Shown here: in pieces, positions 1 to 7,683 of the stretch
How the letters are laid out: every line of letters starts with the position of its first letter
How positions within the stretch are numbered: the stretch's first letter is position 1
Assembly (NCBI RefSeq): GCF_000763575.1
Contig: NZ_CP009170.1
Location: 1,079,501-1,143,500 of the forward strand
DNA length: 64,000 nt
Direction of reading: 5' to 3'
Origin: Thermoanaerobacter kivui
Lineage (GTDB): Bacteria > Bacillota > Thermoanaerobacteria > Thermoanaerobacterales > Thermoanaerobacteraceae
Translations under genes and position numbers: made by a program
The notes under the pieces: model-generated
Seen by the model: the letters and a program-made list of their open reading frames with translations, nothing else
What the model was told of the DNA's origin: nothing
Databases searched by the model: none

Positions 1-59
1 TAAAGTAACCGAAAAAAGCTTATTTTTAGGCACTTTTAAAACTTATTAATGGTAATTAA

Positions 60-299
60 AAGTACATAAAAATTTCAGAAACCAAATCAGAAATAGCAGA
101 ATACAGTTACCAATTTATAAAAAATAAACCTTCTGCTATAAACACTTTCACACTGCCTGGAGAACCGGGATATAAAGATGGCGTTAGCTATTTCTTTGCA
201 AACACTACTAAAATTCCTGAGATAGTAGCAGAGTTTTCAGGAGAGAAAAATTTGCTCTCCCAGGAAAGGACAAATCAAGATAAAAACAAAAAGCTATGA
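60..299 (+). pseudogene. Unassigned ORF remnant without a start codon
   Basis: An open frame with no ATG, GTG or TTG start near its beginning runs to TGA at 297-299. It has a protein-like composition, including LPGEPGYKDGVSYFFANTT in the middle and a lysine-rich end. No ribosome binding site precedes it. I do not recognise the family. It adjoins an IS21-type transposase fragment on the other strand, so I read it as the surviving end of a gene broken by insertion or deletion. It could also be chance. Confidence 0.3.
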
Positions 300-478
300 A
301 GCCAACTCATGGGTAGTATCCTTGTATGGCTCAATTTTTGAACCTCTTTTAGGATGAGTTTTCTTTCATGGATATTGTCTGCTCTGAGATATTTTCTTAC
401 TGTACTTCTGGAATAACCTGTTCCTCGTGCGATTCCACGAATACTTTTACCTTTTGCTTTTATCTTGTATAACATCAT
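275..478 (-). pseudogene. istA: IS21-family transposase (IstA) 5' fragment
   Basis: The first 35 or so residues form a helix-turn-helix with the pattern KGKSIRGIARGTGYSRSTV followed by RKYLR, which is the N-terminal DNA-binding domain of IS21-family IstA transposases. The frame ends after 67 residues, whereas intact IstA is about 400-500 residues with a DDE catalytic core. From about residue 40 the sequence no longer looks like IstA. A good AAGGAG site lies about 10 bases upstream of the ATG, so the original start is preserved. No istB and no clear terminal inverted repeats are visible. This is a dead insertion-sequence remnant. Confidence 0.6.
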
Positions 479-573
479 AATAGACCTACTCCTTAGTATT
501 TATTTACCTCCGATTCTCTGAGATAGTGAATTTAGTAAAATATTAAATTATTTCTCCTTCCCGGAGTTAGTTT

Positions 574-687
574 TTGCAAAAAAGACTTGCGCAGGCTTCT
601 CAGAAAATAGAAAGACCAACTGTTAAAGAACTTGCAGAAGGGAAAAATAAGAAAGTGGAAGTTATAAGAGCAGGCAGTAAGAAATAA
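574..687 (+). pseudogene. Unassigned C-terminal ORF remnant
   Basis: A short lysine-rich frame opens just after a stop at 568-570 and ends at TAA 685-687. Its end reads RPTVKELAEGKNKKVEVIR followed by AGSKK, which resembles a genuine protein C-terminus. The only possible start is a TTG with no ribosome binding site. It may be the tail of the same gene as the remnant at 60-299, with transposon DNA between them. The family is not recognised. Confidence 0.25.
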
Positions 688-721
688 CAAATTTAAAAAT
701 AGTTGTTAAAATAATAAATAT

Positions 722-763
722 AAGTGCAGCAACCTCTGTTATTAGGAAAAAGTTGCTGCACTT
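722..763 (+). terminator. Hairpin, probable rho-independent terminator
   Basis: The arms AAGTGCAGCAAC (722-733) and GTTGCTGCACTT (752-763) pair over 12 bp and are followed by a T-rich stretch. It closes the decayed region before the tRNA gene. Confidence 0.65.
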
Positions 764-921
764 TGCTTTTGTACATCTTGCCAATCTCTCAAGAAAACAG
801 AGACCAGTACGTTTATTTTATCTATTTTTATCTGCTTTTATTTTTTATGTTTGCAAAATGTTTGCAAAGTGATATAAAAACCAAAAGCCGTTAGCAAAGT
901 GGCCAAATCTCTTGATTTTTC

Positions 922-1010
922 TGGTGCCGAAGGCGGGAGTCGAACCCGCACGGGGTGTGAGCCCCACTGGATTTTGAGTCCAGCGCGTCTGCCAGTTCCA
1001 CCACTTCGGC
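922..1010 (-). tRNA. tRNA-Leu (anticodon CAA)
   Basis: On the minus strand the gene starts GCCGAAGTGGTGGAACTGG and ends with an encoded CCA at 924-922. The acceptor stem GCCGAAG pairs with CTTCGGC. The anticodon stem-loop is CTGGA-CTCAAAA-TCCAG, giving anticodon CAA (reads UUG). The T arm has GGTTCGACTCC. The long variable arm is typical of leucine tRNA. Length is 89 nt. The hflX gene lies divergently on the other side, and the DNA beyond the tRNA 3' end is a scar, as expected of a tRNA used as an insertion target. Confidence 0.97.
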
Positions 1011-1027
1011 GAATCATTACATTTGAT

Positions 1028-1056
1028 ATATTACCACATAAAAGAGCAAATTTCAA
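1028..1056 (-). promoter_or_regulatory. Sigma-A promoter of tRNA-Leu
   Basis: Read on the minus strand, TTGAAA (1056-1051) and TAATAT (1033-1028) are separated by 17 bases. The -10 lies 17 bases before the mature tRNA 5' end. Confidence 0.6.
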
Positions 1057-1098
1057 TACCCTTTTTAAAAAGGGTCGATGTAAAATTTCAGCTATAAA

Positions 1099-1127
1099 TT
1101 GCTTTTTTTACGATAATGAAATATTAT
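1099..1127 (+). promoter_or_regulatory. Probable sigma-A promoter of hflX
   Basis: TTGCTT (1099-1104) and TATTAT (1122-1127) are separated by 17 bases, about 35 bases before the hflX start. Confidence 0.45.
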
Positions 1128-1162
1128 TATATTTACAAAGTGTTTGTAAGGCTGGTGATGTT

Positions 1163-2404
1163 ATGGAAGAGTTAAACAGAAATGAAAATGTAGAAAAGGC
1201 GATTTTGGTTGGGATTATTTCAACACCGGAAGATGAGGAAAGCATGGAAGAATTAAAGGAGCTTGCTTTGACTGCTGGTGCAGAAGTAATAGGTGTAATG
1301 ACACAGAAGCGCAACACAATTGATAAAGCTCATTATATTGGCAAAGGCAAGCTTAAGGAATTAAAGTTTTTTGTTGAAAATCAAGGAGCTGACCTTGTGA
1401 TTTTTAATGATGAACTTACAGGTGTACAACTTAAAAATATTGAAGAGGTTTTAAAAGTAAAAGTGATTGACAGGACAAATCTCATTCTTGATATATTTGC
1501 TAAAAGAGCGAGGTCAAGAGAAGGGATACTCCAAGTAGAATTAGCCCAATTGAGATATAGGCTTCCGCGTCTTGTAGGTCTCGGTGAACAGCTTTCAAGG
1601 TTGGGCGGTGGTATAGGAACGAGAGGACCTGGAGAAACGAAGCTGGAAACAGATAGAAGGCATATAAAAAACAGAATAAAAGCGATAGAAAAGAAACTGG
1701 AGGAAATAAAAAAGCACAGGAATTTACAAAGAGAAAGGCGTAGAAAAAATCAAATTCCTGTTGTGGCAATAGTAGGATATACAAATGCGGGTAAATCCAC
1801 ATTACTTAATGCTCTTACAAATGCAGAGGTATATGTTGAAGATAAATTGTTTGCAACCCTTGACCCTACCGCGAGAAGATTTATATTGCCGTCTGGGAGA
1901 GAAGTCATTTTAGTTGATACTGTTGGATTTATCAGAAAATTGCCACACGACTTAGTAGAGGCTTTTAAATCTACATTAGAAGAGGTTAAATATGCTGACC
2001 TATTGCTTCATGTAATTGATGTAACATTAGCAGATATGGAAGAAAAAATAAAAGTTGTAGAAAAAGTGCTTTTAGATTTGGGTGTTATGGGTACTCCTAT
2101 AATAAATGTTTTCAATAAAATTGACCTTTTGGATGTAGTGCCAAAAGGAAATGAAAGAAATATATATATTTCTGCAAAAAATAAAATTGGACTTGATAAG
2201 TTATTGGAAGTAATAGAAGAGGAAATCTTCAAAGATGCAGAAATAGTGAATTTTTTGCTACCTTATGACAAAACTAAAGAATACAATTATTTAAAAGAAA
2301 AAACTAAGGTAGTAGAAGAAAAGTTCAGTGAAAAAGGAATAATAATAAAAGCGGAAGTGCAAAAAGAAATAAAGGAGAGGCTTAAGGATTTTGTCATCGC
2401 CTAA
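1163..2404 (+). CDS. hflX: GTPase HflX
   Basis: HflX is a ribosome-associated GTPase that splits or rescues stalled 70S ribosomes, notably after heat stress. The 413-residue protein has the N-terminal HflX domain, with a glycine-rich segment LGGGIGTRGPGETKLE near residue 155, a coiled-coil linker, then a TRAFAC GTPase domain: P-loop GYTNAGKST near residue 203, DTVGF near 251, and NKID. Length is normal. I chose ATG 1163 because a GGTGAT site precedes it; a longer open frame upstream runs through the tRNA gene on the opposite strand and cannot be coding. The stop overlaps the convergent DUF3189 gene by 11 bases. No hfq or miaA neighbour is present, unlike in proteobacteria. Confidence 0.95.
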   Translation: MEELNRNENVEKAILVGIISTPEDEESMEELKELALTAGAEVIGVMTQKRNTIDKAHYIGKGKLKELKFFVENQGADLVIFNDELTGVQLKNIEEVLKVKVIDRTNLILDIFAKRARSREGILQVELAQLRYRLPRLVGLGEQLSRLGGGIGTRGPGETKLETDRRHIKNRIKAIEKKLEEIKKHRNLQRERRRKNQIPVVAIVGYTNAGKSTLLNALTNAEVYVEDKLFATLDPTARRFILPSGREVILVDTVGFIRKLPHDLVEAFKSTLEEVKYADLLLHVIDVTLADMEEKIKVVEKVLLDLGVMGTPIINVFNKIDLLDVVPKGNERNIYISAKNKIGLDKLLEVIEEEIFKDAEIVNFLLPYDKTKEYNYLKEKTKVVEEKFSEKGIIIKAEVQKEIKERLKDFVIA

Positions 2405-2876
2405 TGGCATTGTATTCTGCTTTTTCTTGTGCTTTTACATTTTTGACTATTTGGACAATTTTTTTATAGGCTTTTTGCGTGCCATAAGTAACTAAAGGCC
2501 TTCCGATAGTGGGGAGTTTTAAAGCTATTGAAGTAAAGCCCCCAATCTTCATAATCCAATTAGTAGCAGCAGAAGTATCAATTAAAAGTAAGCCTTCGTT
2601 TGTGTTAAAAATATGATAATAGAAATCCTTAAGAGCAGGTTCAATCAATTTTTTTGCGTTTTTTACACCCATAGAATATACGTTATTTCCGTATTCATCA
2701 GTGCCAATTGGTACAATATGACCTGGATCGTTCTGACCGTTTAATTTATCAAATAAGGGAATGCTTTCTATCTCTTCTTTCGATGGCACTTTATCCATAG
2801 GAAGTTTCCCCATGTGTATATATGAGGCTATTACAGAAGTATGGGTTCCTCCGTAACAATGATAAATTATATACAT
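2394..2876 (-). CDS. DUF3189 family protein
   Basis: The 160-residue protein starts MYIIYHCYGGTHTS, matching the DUF3189 family found in clostridia and related thermophiles. The function is not established. A small protein with a conserved HCYGGTH near the N-terminus suggests a cysteine/histidine active or metal site, but this is inference. GGAAGGAG lies about 8 bases before the ATG. It is convergent with hflX, and their 3' ends overlap by 11 bases, so transcription of one could interfere with the other. Confidence 0.75.
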   Translation of the reverse strand: MYIIYHCYGGTHTSVIASYIHMGKLPMDKVPSKEEIESIPLFDKLNGQNDPGHIVPIGTDEYGNNVYSMGVKNAKKLIEPALKDFYYHIFNTNEGLLLIDTSAATNWIMKIGGFTSIALKLPTIGRPLVTYGTQKAYKKIVQIVKNVKAQEKAEYNAIRR

Positions 2877-3106
2877 TTACAAACTCTCCTTCCTTAGCCT
2901 GTACATTAAATATTTTTTATGATTTTGAGACTTTTATACTGGTAATTTAATTTTTGCGAGGTAAAAATAAAATTTGATGTATAATTATGGTTTAATGCGG
3001 TAAAATAAAAGTAATAAAATTTAAAATTTAAGAAGGAATTTAAGAGTTTGTAAAGAATATTATATTAAAGAACATAAAAAAATAAAAAATTTTAGGGGGC
3101 TTGAAA
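2877..3106. other. Divergent intergenic region
   Basis: This AT-rich stretch separates DUF3189 (minus) from the Nudix gene (plus). It contains TATAAT near 2981 but no -35 at a convincing distance. No RNA structure or repeat was recognised. Confidence 0.4.
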
Positions 3107-3535
3107 ATGTTAATAAGAGATTGCGCTGGAGGAGTTGTATTCAAAGGAGACAGTGTATTTATCCTCAAAAACGAAAAGGGTGAATGGGTGTTACCCAAAG
3201 GGGTTATTAGAAATAATGAATTGCCTATTGATGTGGCCGTAAGGAGAGTCTGTGCTGAAACAGGCCTTAAATCTGTTGAAGTCCTTTCTACTCCTGGTGA
3301 GACCAGCTATGAATTCTATTCTGTTACCCGTCAACGTCCTGTCTTTAATAAAATCACGTGGTATCTCATGACTACTAATGAAGAAGAATTTAATATAAGT
3401 AAAGAAGATGGTTTTGTTGATGGCGGTTTTTATCCTATAGACAAGGCTTTGGAGATGATAACTTACAGTCAAGATAAATCGCTTGTAAACGTTTCTTACT
3501 TCAAATACAAGACGTTGACAAAAGCACTTGCATAA
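3107..3535 (+). CDS. Nudix-fold protein with a degenerate Nudix box
   Basis: The protein (142 residues) has the Nudix fold pattern: an N-terminal strand RDCAGGVVF, then WVLPKG and a Nudix box reading GVIRNNELPIDVAV-RRVCAETGL. Against the consensus Gx5Ex7REUxEExGU, the RE is RR and the EE is AE, so two of the glutamates that normally hold magnesium are missing. It may therefore be a weak hydrolase, act on an unusual substrate, or only bind a nucleotide. ATG 3107 is preferred over the in-frame TTG 3101 because AGGGGG at 3094-3099 is 7 bases upstream of the ATG. It is followed by its own terminator and looks monocistronic. Confidence 0.8.
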   Translation: MLIRDCAGGVVFKGDSVFILKNEKGEWVLPKGVIRNNELPIDVAVRRVCAETGLKSVEVLSTPGETSYEFYSVTRQRPVFNKITWYLMTTNEEEFNISKEDGFVDGGFYPIDKALEMITYSQDKSLVNVSYFKYKTLTKALA

Positions 3536-3560
3536 AAACATAAAAAAGAAATGATTGTAA

Positions 3561-3586
3561 TAAAGCCGTAAACGGCTTTATTTTTT
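3561..3586 (+). terminator. Rho-independent terminator
   Basis: TAAAGCCG and CGGCTTTA pair (3561-3568, 3573-3580), followed by six T residues. It ends the Nudix transcript. Confidence 0.85.
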
Positions 3587-3653
3587 GGCAGTTAATAGTT
3601 TAAGCTCTTTATTGTTTGTTTATTATTTGGTATAATAACAAAGGGGTGCTAAT

Positions 3654-4301
3654 TTGGCTAAAAGTTATAAAACACTTTATAATTGCGGAGTAGCTGAAGT
3701 TGAAATAAAACGTTCCAGATTTATTGGCCATGCAAAACCCGTTTCTTCGGAAGAAGAAGCGATAAAATTTATTGAGGAAATAAGGGCAAAACACAGAATG
3801 GCTACGCACAATGTGTATGCTTATGTTTTAGGTGAAAATGATGAAGTTCAGCGTTACAGTGATGATGGTGAGCCTTCTGGGACTGCTGGCATTCCTGTTT
3901 TGAATGTGATAAAAAAAGAAGGATTAAAAAATGTAGCAGTGGTAGTTACGAGATATTTTGGAGGAATATTATTGGGAGCAGGAGGTCTTGTAAGGGCTTA
4001 TACCAAAGGGGCAAAGGTGGGAATTGAGGCAGCAGGAATTGTAGAAAAAATATTTGCTAAAAGCGTTGTTCTCACTTTTGATTATACTTTACTTGGTAAA
4101 ATTCAAAATGAATTGCTTAAAAGGGAATATTATATTAAAAATACCAGATATGAAGATAAAGTTATAATGGAGGTTTACATTGAAGAAGACAAGCTTTTAG
4201 AGTTTGAAAATTTTATCAATGATCTGACAAGCAAAAGGTGTAATATAGAGGTTAAAAAAGATGTGTACCTTTTTAAAAAGGACAATAGTTATGTAGAATA
4301 A
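3654..4301 (+). CDS. yigZ: YigZ / IMPACT family protein
   Basis: This 215-residue protein belongs to the YigZ (UPF0029/IMPACT) family, relatives of the eukaryotic translation regulator IMPACT. The bacterial role is not settled. The family signature is seen at KAKHRMATHNVYAYV-like residues 45-60, DDGEPSGTAG near 75, and VVTRYFGGILLGAGGLVRAY near 105. The C-terminal DUF1949 domain occupies about residues 135-200. The start is TTG 3654 with AAGGGGTG 6 bases upstream; a TATAAT at 3631 is a likely -10. Length is typical. Confidence 0.9.
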   Translation: MAKSYKTLYNCGVAEVEIKRSRFIGHAKPVSSEEEAIKFIEEIRAKHRMATHNVYAYVLGENDEVQRYSDDGEPSGTAGIPVLNVIKKEGLKNVAVVVTRYFGGILLGAGGLVRAYTKGAKVGIEAAGIVEKIFAKSVVLTFDYTLLGKIQNELLKREYYIKNTRYEDKVIMEVYIEEDKLLEFENFINDLTSKRCNIEVKKDVYLFKKDNSYVE

Positions 4302-4373
4302 ATAGATTGCCCCCATTATATAAATTAAATAAAGTGGAATGTGGTGGCGTTTGAATATAATGGGGGTGCTACC

Positions 4374-4613
4374 GTGAATTATTATAAAGTTTGGATTTCT
4401 TGTATGGATATGTATAATTCAAAAGAAATAACGATTGTGAGATATTTCAAAGCAAAAGACATTTTGGAAGCTTATGAAAGTGGAAGTAATGACGGAAAAA
4501 CTAAGGGGAAGTATTCGCGTAAAGCAGTACTGCTCGTAAAACCCATTGACGAAAAGGAATACATAATAGGTAAAAGCATGGAAAGGTTTAATAAATATTT
4601 ATATAATTTTTAA
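4374..4613 (+). CDS. Small conserved-type protein of unknown function
   Basis: A 79-residue soluble protein starts at GTG 4374, with GGGGGTG 6 bases before it. It contains a run of tyrosines near the N-terminus (NYYKVWISCMDMYNSKE) and a basic middle. I do not recognise a domain. The ribosome binding site, codon use and position between two genes on the same strand support it being real. A longer frame from 4341 lacks a good site. Confidence 0.55.
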   Translation: MNYYKVWISCMDMYNSKEITIVRYFKAKDILEAYESGSNDGKTKGKYSRKAVLLVKPIDEKEYIIGKSMERFNKYLYNF

Positions 4614-4641
4614 ATTTTAAATAACATAGGAGGTAAAAGTG

Positions 4642-5047
4642 ATGGATTACTCATATATAGATTACGTAAGAAGAAGCTATGAAAAGAAAAACATGGGCTG
4701 TTGTTGGTGCTACTCCCAGACAAAACAAATACGGTTATCAAATTTACCGAAGCCTTAAGCTAAACGGCTATACAGCTTATCCGGTTAATCCCAGGTATAA
4801 AGAAGTTGATGGAGACCCCTGTTATGAATCATTATCTAAACTACCTGTGGTACCTGAGGTAGTAGATATGGTGGTTTCTCCTACTTTGGGAGAGGCGTAT
4901 GTGGAAGAAGCGGCTAAATTGGATGTTGAGTTTGTATGGTTCCAACCAGGAGCTGAAAGTGAGGAACTGGTAGAAAAAGCGAGAAACCTTGGCTTGAAAG
5001 TAGTGTACAATACCTGCATAATGTTAGAAACAGAGAAGAGGAAATAA
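4642..5047 (+). CDS. CoA-binding domain protein with probable N-terminal frameshift
   Basis: The main frame (4679-5047, 122 residues) is a YccU-type CoA-binding Rossmann protein: WAVVGATPRQNKYGYQIYR, YPVNPRY, and the late VYNTCIM segment. The best start, however, is ATG 4642 with AGGAGG 8 bases upstream, and it opens MDYSYIDYVRRS in a different frame. Deleting one A in the AAGAAGAAG run at 4668-4676 would join the two as MDYSYIDYVRRA-MKRKTW. The ATG at 4679 has only weak purines before it. Either the copy carries a real or sequencing frameshift, or the shorter product is made by reinitiation. CoA or a nucleotide as ligand is inferred from the family. Confidence 0.75.
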
Positions 5048-5067
5048 GAGGAGTGCCCCATTTCCTC
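5038..5067 (+). terminator. Terminator overlapping the stop codon
   Basis: GAGGAAAT and ATTTCCTC pair (5038-5045, 5060-5067), followed by TTTTATTATTTT. The upstream arm covers the last codons of the CoA-binding gene. Confidence 0.7.
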
Positions 5068-5084
5068 TTTTATTATTTTCAGGA

Positions 5085-5438
5085 TTATTTTCGGGGCTTT
5101 GAAAAAATTTCGTATATTCCCATACCGAATAAAAAAACTGCAAATATTTTTTTGAGTATAACAGCTTTTGTAATTGCAGCTAAAATAGCTCCGATTGAAC
5201 TTCCTATTATTCCTCCTATTATTATGAGAGTCACAATTTTATATTGTATGTTTTTGCTTTTAATATGATATATTAATGCAATTATTGCAGTAGGAATAAA
5301 AGATAAAAGATTAACACTTTGAGCTATGTGCTGTTCAGTTCCTAGAAAAATTGTCAAAGCGGGGATGAGAATTGTACCTCCTCCAATTCCCATTCCTCCC
5401 ACAATTCCTGCGAATAATCCAATTAAAAATAGTTTCAT
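5085..5438 (-). CDS. TauE/SafE family permease, second half-protein
   Basis: A 117-residue membrane protein starts MKLFLIGLFAGIVGGMGIG, with the GGGTILIPAL motif that marks one repeat of TauE/SafE (sulfite/organosulfonate exporter, DUF81) proteins. It has four hydrophobic segments. Normal family members are about 250 residues with two such repeats, so this is half a transporter. Its start overlaps the stop of the upstream half by ATGA (5435-5438), implying coupled translation and probably a hetero-oligomer. The substrate is unknown; sulfur oxyanions are suggested only by family. Confidence 0.85.
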   Translation of the reverse strand: MKLFLIGLFAGIVGGMGIGGGTILIPALTIFLGTEQHIAQSVNLLSFIPTAIIALIYHIKSKNIQYKIVTLIIIGGIIGSSIGAILAAITKAVILKKIFAVFLFGMGIYEIFSKPRK

Positions 5439-5791
5439 GATACCAGCATCCTAACCGAGGCAACTATCATTATTATTCCAAAAATTTTTCTTAAAATAGG
5501 TATTGAAAGTTTGTTAAGAAAATATGCACCTATAATACCACCTATGGTACTACCTACTGCTACATTTATAGTTAGAGGGATGTCAATTATTTTATTTTGT
5601 AAATATATAAAAGAGCTGACTATTGTAAGAGGGAGTATAATTGAAATTGCTGTCGCATGGGCTTTATGGTCTTCAATTCCAAGTAAAAACACCATTGCAG
5701 GTACTATTAAAGTACCTCCTCCCGCACCTAAAAGCCCGTTTATTATACCCGTGATAAATCCTATGAAGAAGAGTTTGAGTTTGTCAGCCAT
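5435..5791 (-). CDS. TauE/SafE family permease, first half-protein
   Basis: This 118-residue protein has four hydrophobic segments and the motif NGLLGAGGGTLIVPAM of a TauE/SafE repeat. ATG 5791 is chosen because AAAAGGTGAT lies 4 bases upstream; a longer frame to 5860 begins inside the divergent cysK promoter. It forms a two-gene operon with the downstream half-protein. The operon faces away from cysK across about 130 bases. A sulfur-related role next to cysteine synthase is plausible but inferred. Confidence 0.85.
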   Translation of the reverse strand: MADKLKLFFIGFITGIINGLLGAGGGTLIVPAMVFLLGIEDHKAHATAISIILPLTIVSSFIYLQNKIIDIPLTINVAVGSTIGGIIGAYFLNKLSIPILRKIFGIIMIVASVRMLVS

Positions 5792-5860
5792 TTTATCACC
5801 TTTTTCTGATTTTGATATTATTATTTTATCTCTAAAAAGTTTCAGTATTCTAAATTCCAT

Positions 5861-5890
5861 TTGACATAACCTATTTGTGAAGTTTAAAAT
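5861..5890 (+). promoter_or_regulatory. Sigma-A promoter of cysK
   Basis: TTGACA (5861-5866) and TAAAAT (5885-5890) are separated by 18 bases, 35 bases before the cysK start. No T-box or S-box leader fits in the short space. Confidence 0.7.
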
Positions 5891-5924
5891 TTTTTATAGC
5901 AATATATAAACGGAGGTAACTCTT

Positions 5925-6845
5925 ATGATAGCGAATAATGTATTTGAATTGATTGGCAATACGCCGGTAGTGAAGTTAAATAAGATTGTTGATAAAGATT
6001 GGGCAGAAATTTATTTGAAGTTAGAATTTTTTAATCCTGGTAGCAGTGTCAAAGATAGGGTTGCTCTTTCCTTGATAGAGAGAGCTGAAAAGGAAGGAAA
6101 ATTAAAAAAAGGAAGCGTAATTGTAGAACCCACTAGTGGCAATACAGGTATAGGATTGGCGATGGTAGGAGCTGCAAAAGGCTACAAAGTAATCATAGTC
6201 ATGCCAGATACTATGAGTTTGGAAAGAAGAATGCTTTTATCCGCTTATGGAGCGGAAGTAGTTTTGACACCTGGTAAATTGGGCATGGAAGGAGCTATTA
6301 AAAGGGCAGAGGAATTAGTTAAGCAAAATAAAAATTATTTTATGCCGCAACAGTTTGAAAACTTTGCAAACCCTTTAATCCATGAAGAGACCACTGCACA
6401 GGAAATATTAGAAGATTTTAAAGAAGGCCTTGATGCTTTTGTGGCAGGTGTAGGTACTGGAGGCACAATTACCGGTGTAGGAAAAGTCCTCAAAAATAAG
6501 TTTCCCAATGTAAAGATTGTAGCAGTAGAGCCTTATTCAGCAGCGGTGCTTTCTGGCAAAGAACCTGGTCCCCATAAGATTCAGGGCATTGGTGCGGGAT
6601 TTATTCCTAAAGTATTAGATAGAAACGTAATAGATGAGGTTATTGCTGTAAAAGATGAAGATGCTTTTGAAATGACTCGCAGTTTAGCTAAGGAAGAAGG
6701 TATTCTTGCGGGAATTTCTTCAGGAGCTGCTTTATGGGCAGCAATTGAAGTTGCTAAGAGGTTAGGCAAAGGCAAAAAGGTTGTTGCAATAGCTCCTGAC
6801 AGTGGAGAAAGGTATCTCAGCACGCAGGTTTTTAGAAATGACTAA
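5925..6845 (+). CDS. cysK: Cysteine synthase (O-acetylserine sulfhydrylase)
   Basis: The enzyme replaces the acetyl group of O-acetylserine with sulfide to make cysteine, using PLP in the cytosol. The 306-residue sequence has IGNTPVVKL at the N-terminus, the PLP lysine at about position 43 in SSVKDR, the substrate loop TSGNTG near residue 70, the phosphate-binding GTGGTITG near 177, and SGERYLST near the end. Length is standard. GGAGGT lies 7 bases upstream of the ATG. It is probably a single-gene unit, divergent from the split TauE operon. A cystathionine beta-synthase-like side activity cannot be excluded from sequence. Confidence 0.95.
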   Translation: MIANNVFELIGNTPVVKLNKIVDKDWAEIYLKLEFFNPGSSVKDRVALSLIERAEKEGKLKKGSVIVEPTSGNTGIGLAMVGAAKGYKVIIVMPDTMSLERRMLLSAYGAEVVLTPGKLGMEGAIKRAEELVKQNKNYFMPQQFENFANPLIHEETTAQEILEDFKEGLDAFVAGVGTGGTITGVGKVLKNKFPNVKIVAVEPYSAAVLSGKEPGPHKIQGIGAGFIPKVLDRNVIDEVIAVKDEDAFEMTRSLAKEEGILAGISSGAALWAAIEVAKRLGKGKKVVAIAPDSGERYLSTQVFRND

Positions 6846-6846
6846 G

Positions 6847-6876
6847 TTTACAACCTTCATTTTGTTGTGCTAAAAT
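6847..6876 (+). promoter_or_regulatory. Sigma-A promoter of yebC
   Basis: TTTACA (6847-6852) and TAAAAT (6871-6876) with an 18-base spacer, 29 bases before the start codon. Confidence 0.55.
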
Positions 6877-6905
6877 AATTTAGACAGAGTAAAGGAGGTT
6901 TTTTT

Positions 6906-7640
6906 ATGTCTGGACATTCAAAATGGGCTAATATAAAGCATAAAAAAGAAAAAATGGATTCACGAAAGGGCAGAATTTTCACAAAACTCACAAAAGATAT
7001 TATAAGAGCAGCCAAAGAAGGCGGTGGCGACCCTAATACTAACAGCAAATTAAGGGATGCAATAGAGAAGGCGAAAGCTCATAATTTGCCTAATGAAAAC
7101 ATCCAGAGAGCTATTAAAAAAGGGACAGGAGAGCTGGGAGGCGCTAATTTAGAGGAAGTAATTTACGAAGGTTATGGTCCTTCTGGTACTGCTATAATTG
7201 TTGAAGCGTTAACTGATAACAAAAACAGAACAGCTGGTGAAATAAGACATATATTTGATAGAAATGGAGGAAGTTTAGGTTCTGCTGGTTGTGTTGCTTG
7301 GATGTTTGACAAAGTAGGCGTAATAGTAGTAGAAAAAGACGATTCTATTGATGAAGATGAACTAGCTATGGTAGCGATAGATGCAGGAGCTCAGGATTTT
7401 TCTGCGGAAGATGACGAGTTTGAAATAATCACCGAGCCTTCTAATTTTCAAGAGGTTAAAGAATCAATTGAAAAGGCTGGTTATAAAATTTCTGAAGCCG
7501 AAATTACTATGCTTCCCAAAAATACTGTCAAACTTGAGCCAGAAGATTACGAAAAATTTGAGCGCTTGATTGATAAATTAGAAGAAAATGATGATGTACA
7601 AAATGTATACCACAATGTTGAGATGGAAGAGGAAGAATAA
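6906..7640 (+). CDS. yebC: YebC/PmpR family protein
   Basis: The 244-residue protein begins [18 protein letters not shown], the hallmark of the YebC/TACO1 family. Members act as translation factors that help ribosomes through difficult stretches, and some are described as DNA-binding regulators. The three-domain layout is complete, ending in an acidic tail (MEEEE). AAAGGAGG lies 8 bases upstream. In many bacteria yebC precedes ruvCAB; here a cheW gene and a bofC-like gene are inserted between them. Confidence 0.93.
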   Translation: MSGHSKWANIKHKKEKMDSRKGRIFTKLTKDIIRAAKEGGGDPNTNSKLRDAIEKAKAHNLPNENIQRAIKKGTGELGGANLEEVIYEGYGPSGTAIIVEALTDNKNRTAGEIRHIFDRNGGSLGSAGCVAWMFDKVGVIVVEKDDSIDEDELAMVAIDAGAQDFSAEDDEFEIITEPSNFQEVKESIEKAGYKISEAEITMLPKNTVKLEPEDYEKFERLIDKLEENDDVQNVYHNVEMEEEE

Positions 7641-7683
7641 AAGAAAGAGATAGAAGATACTACATTTCTTCTATCTCTTTCTT
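7641..7683. terminator. Bidirectional terminator between yebC and cheW
   Basis: A perfect 17-bp stem (7641-7657 with 7667-7683) sits between the convergent genes, with T-rich DNA on the yebC side and A-rich DNA on the other. The distal arm lies inside the cheW coding end. Confidence 0.85.

Noticed and set aside
899-1162. Long in-frame extension upstream of HflX
   Set aside because: It runs through the tRNA-Leu gene on the opposite strand and lacks a ribosome binding site; HflX homologues start near ATG 1163.
1500-1802. 100-codon minus-strand ORF inside hflX
   Set aside because: Antisense shadow of a conserved gene, no ribosome binding site and leucine/phenylalanine-rich composition.
5511-5864. 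117-codon plus-strand ORF
   Set aside because: Antisense of the TauE half-gene, whose repeat motifs are clear on the minus strand.
5866-5924. T-box or S-box leader on cysK
   Set aside because: The leader is under 40 bases and has none of the conserved motifs.
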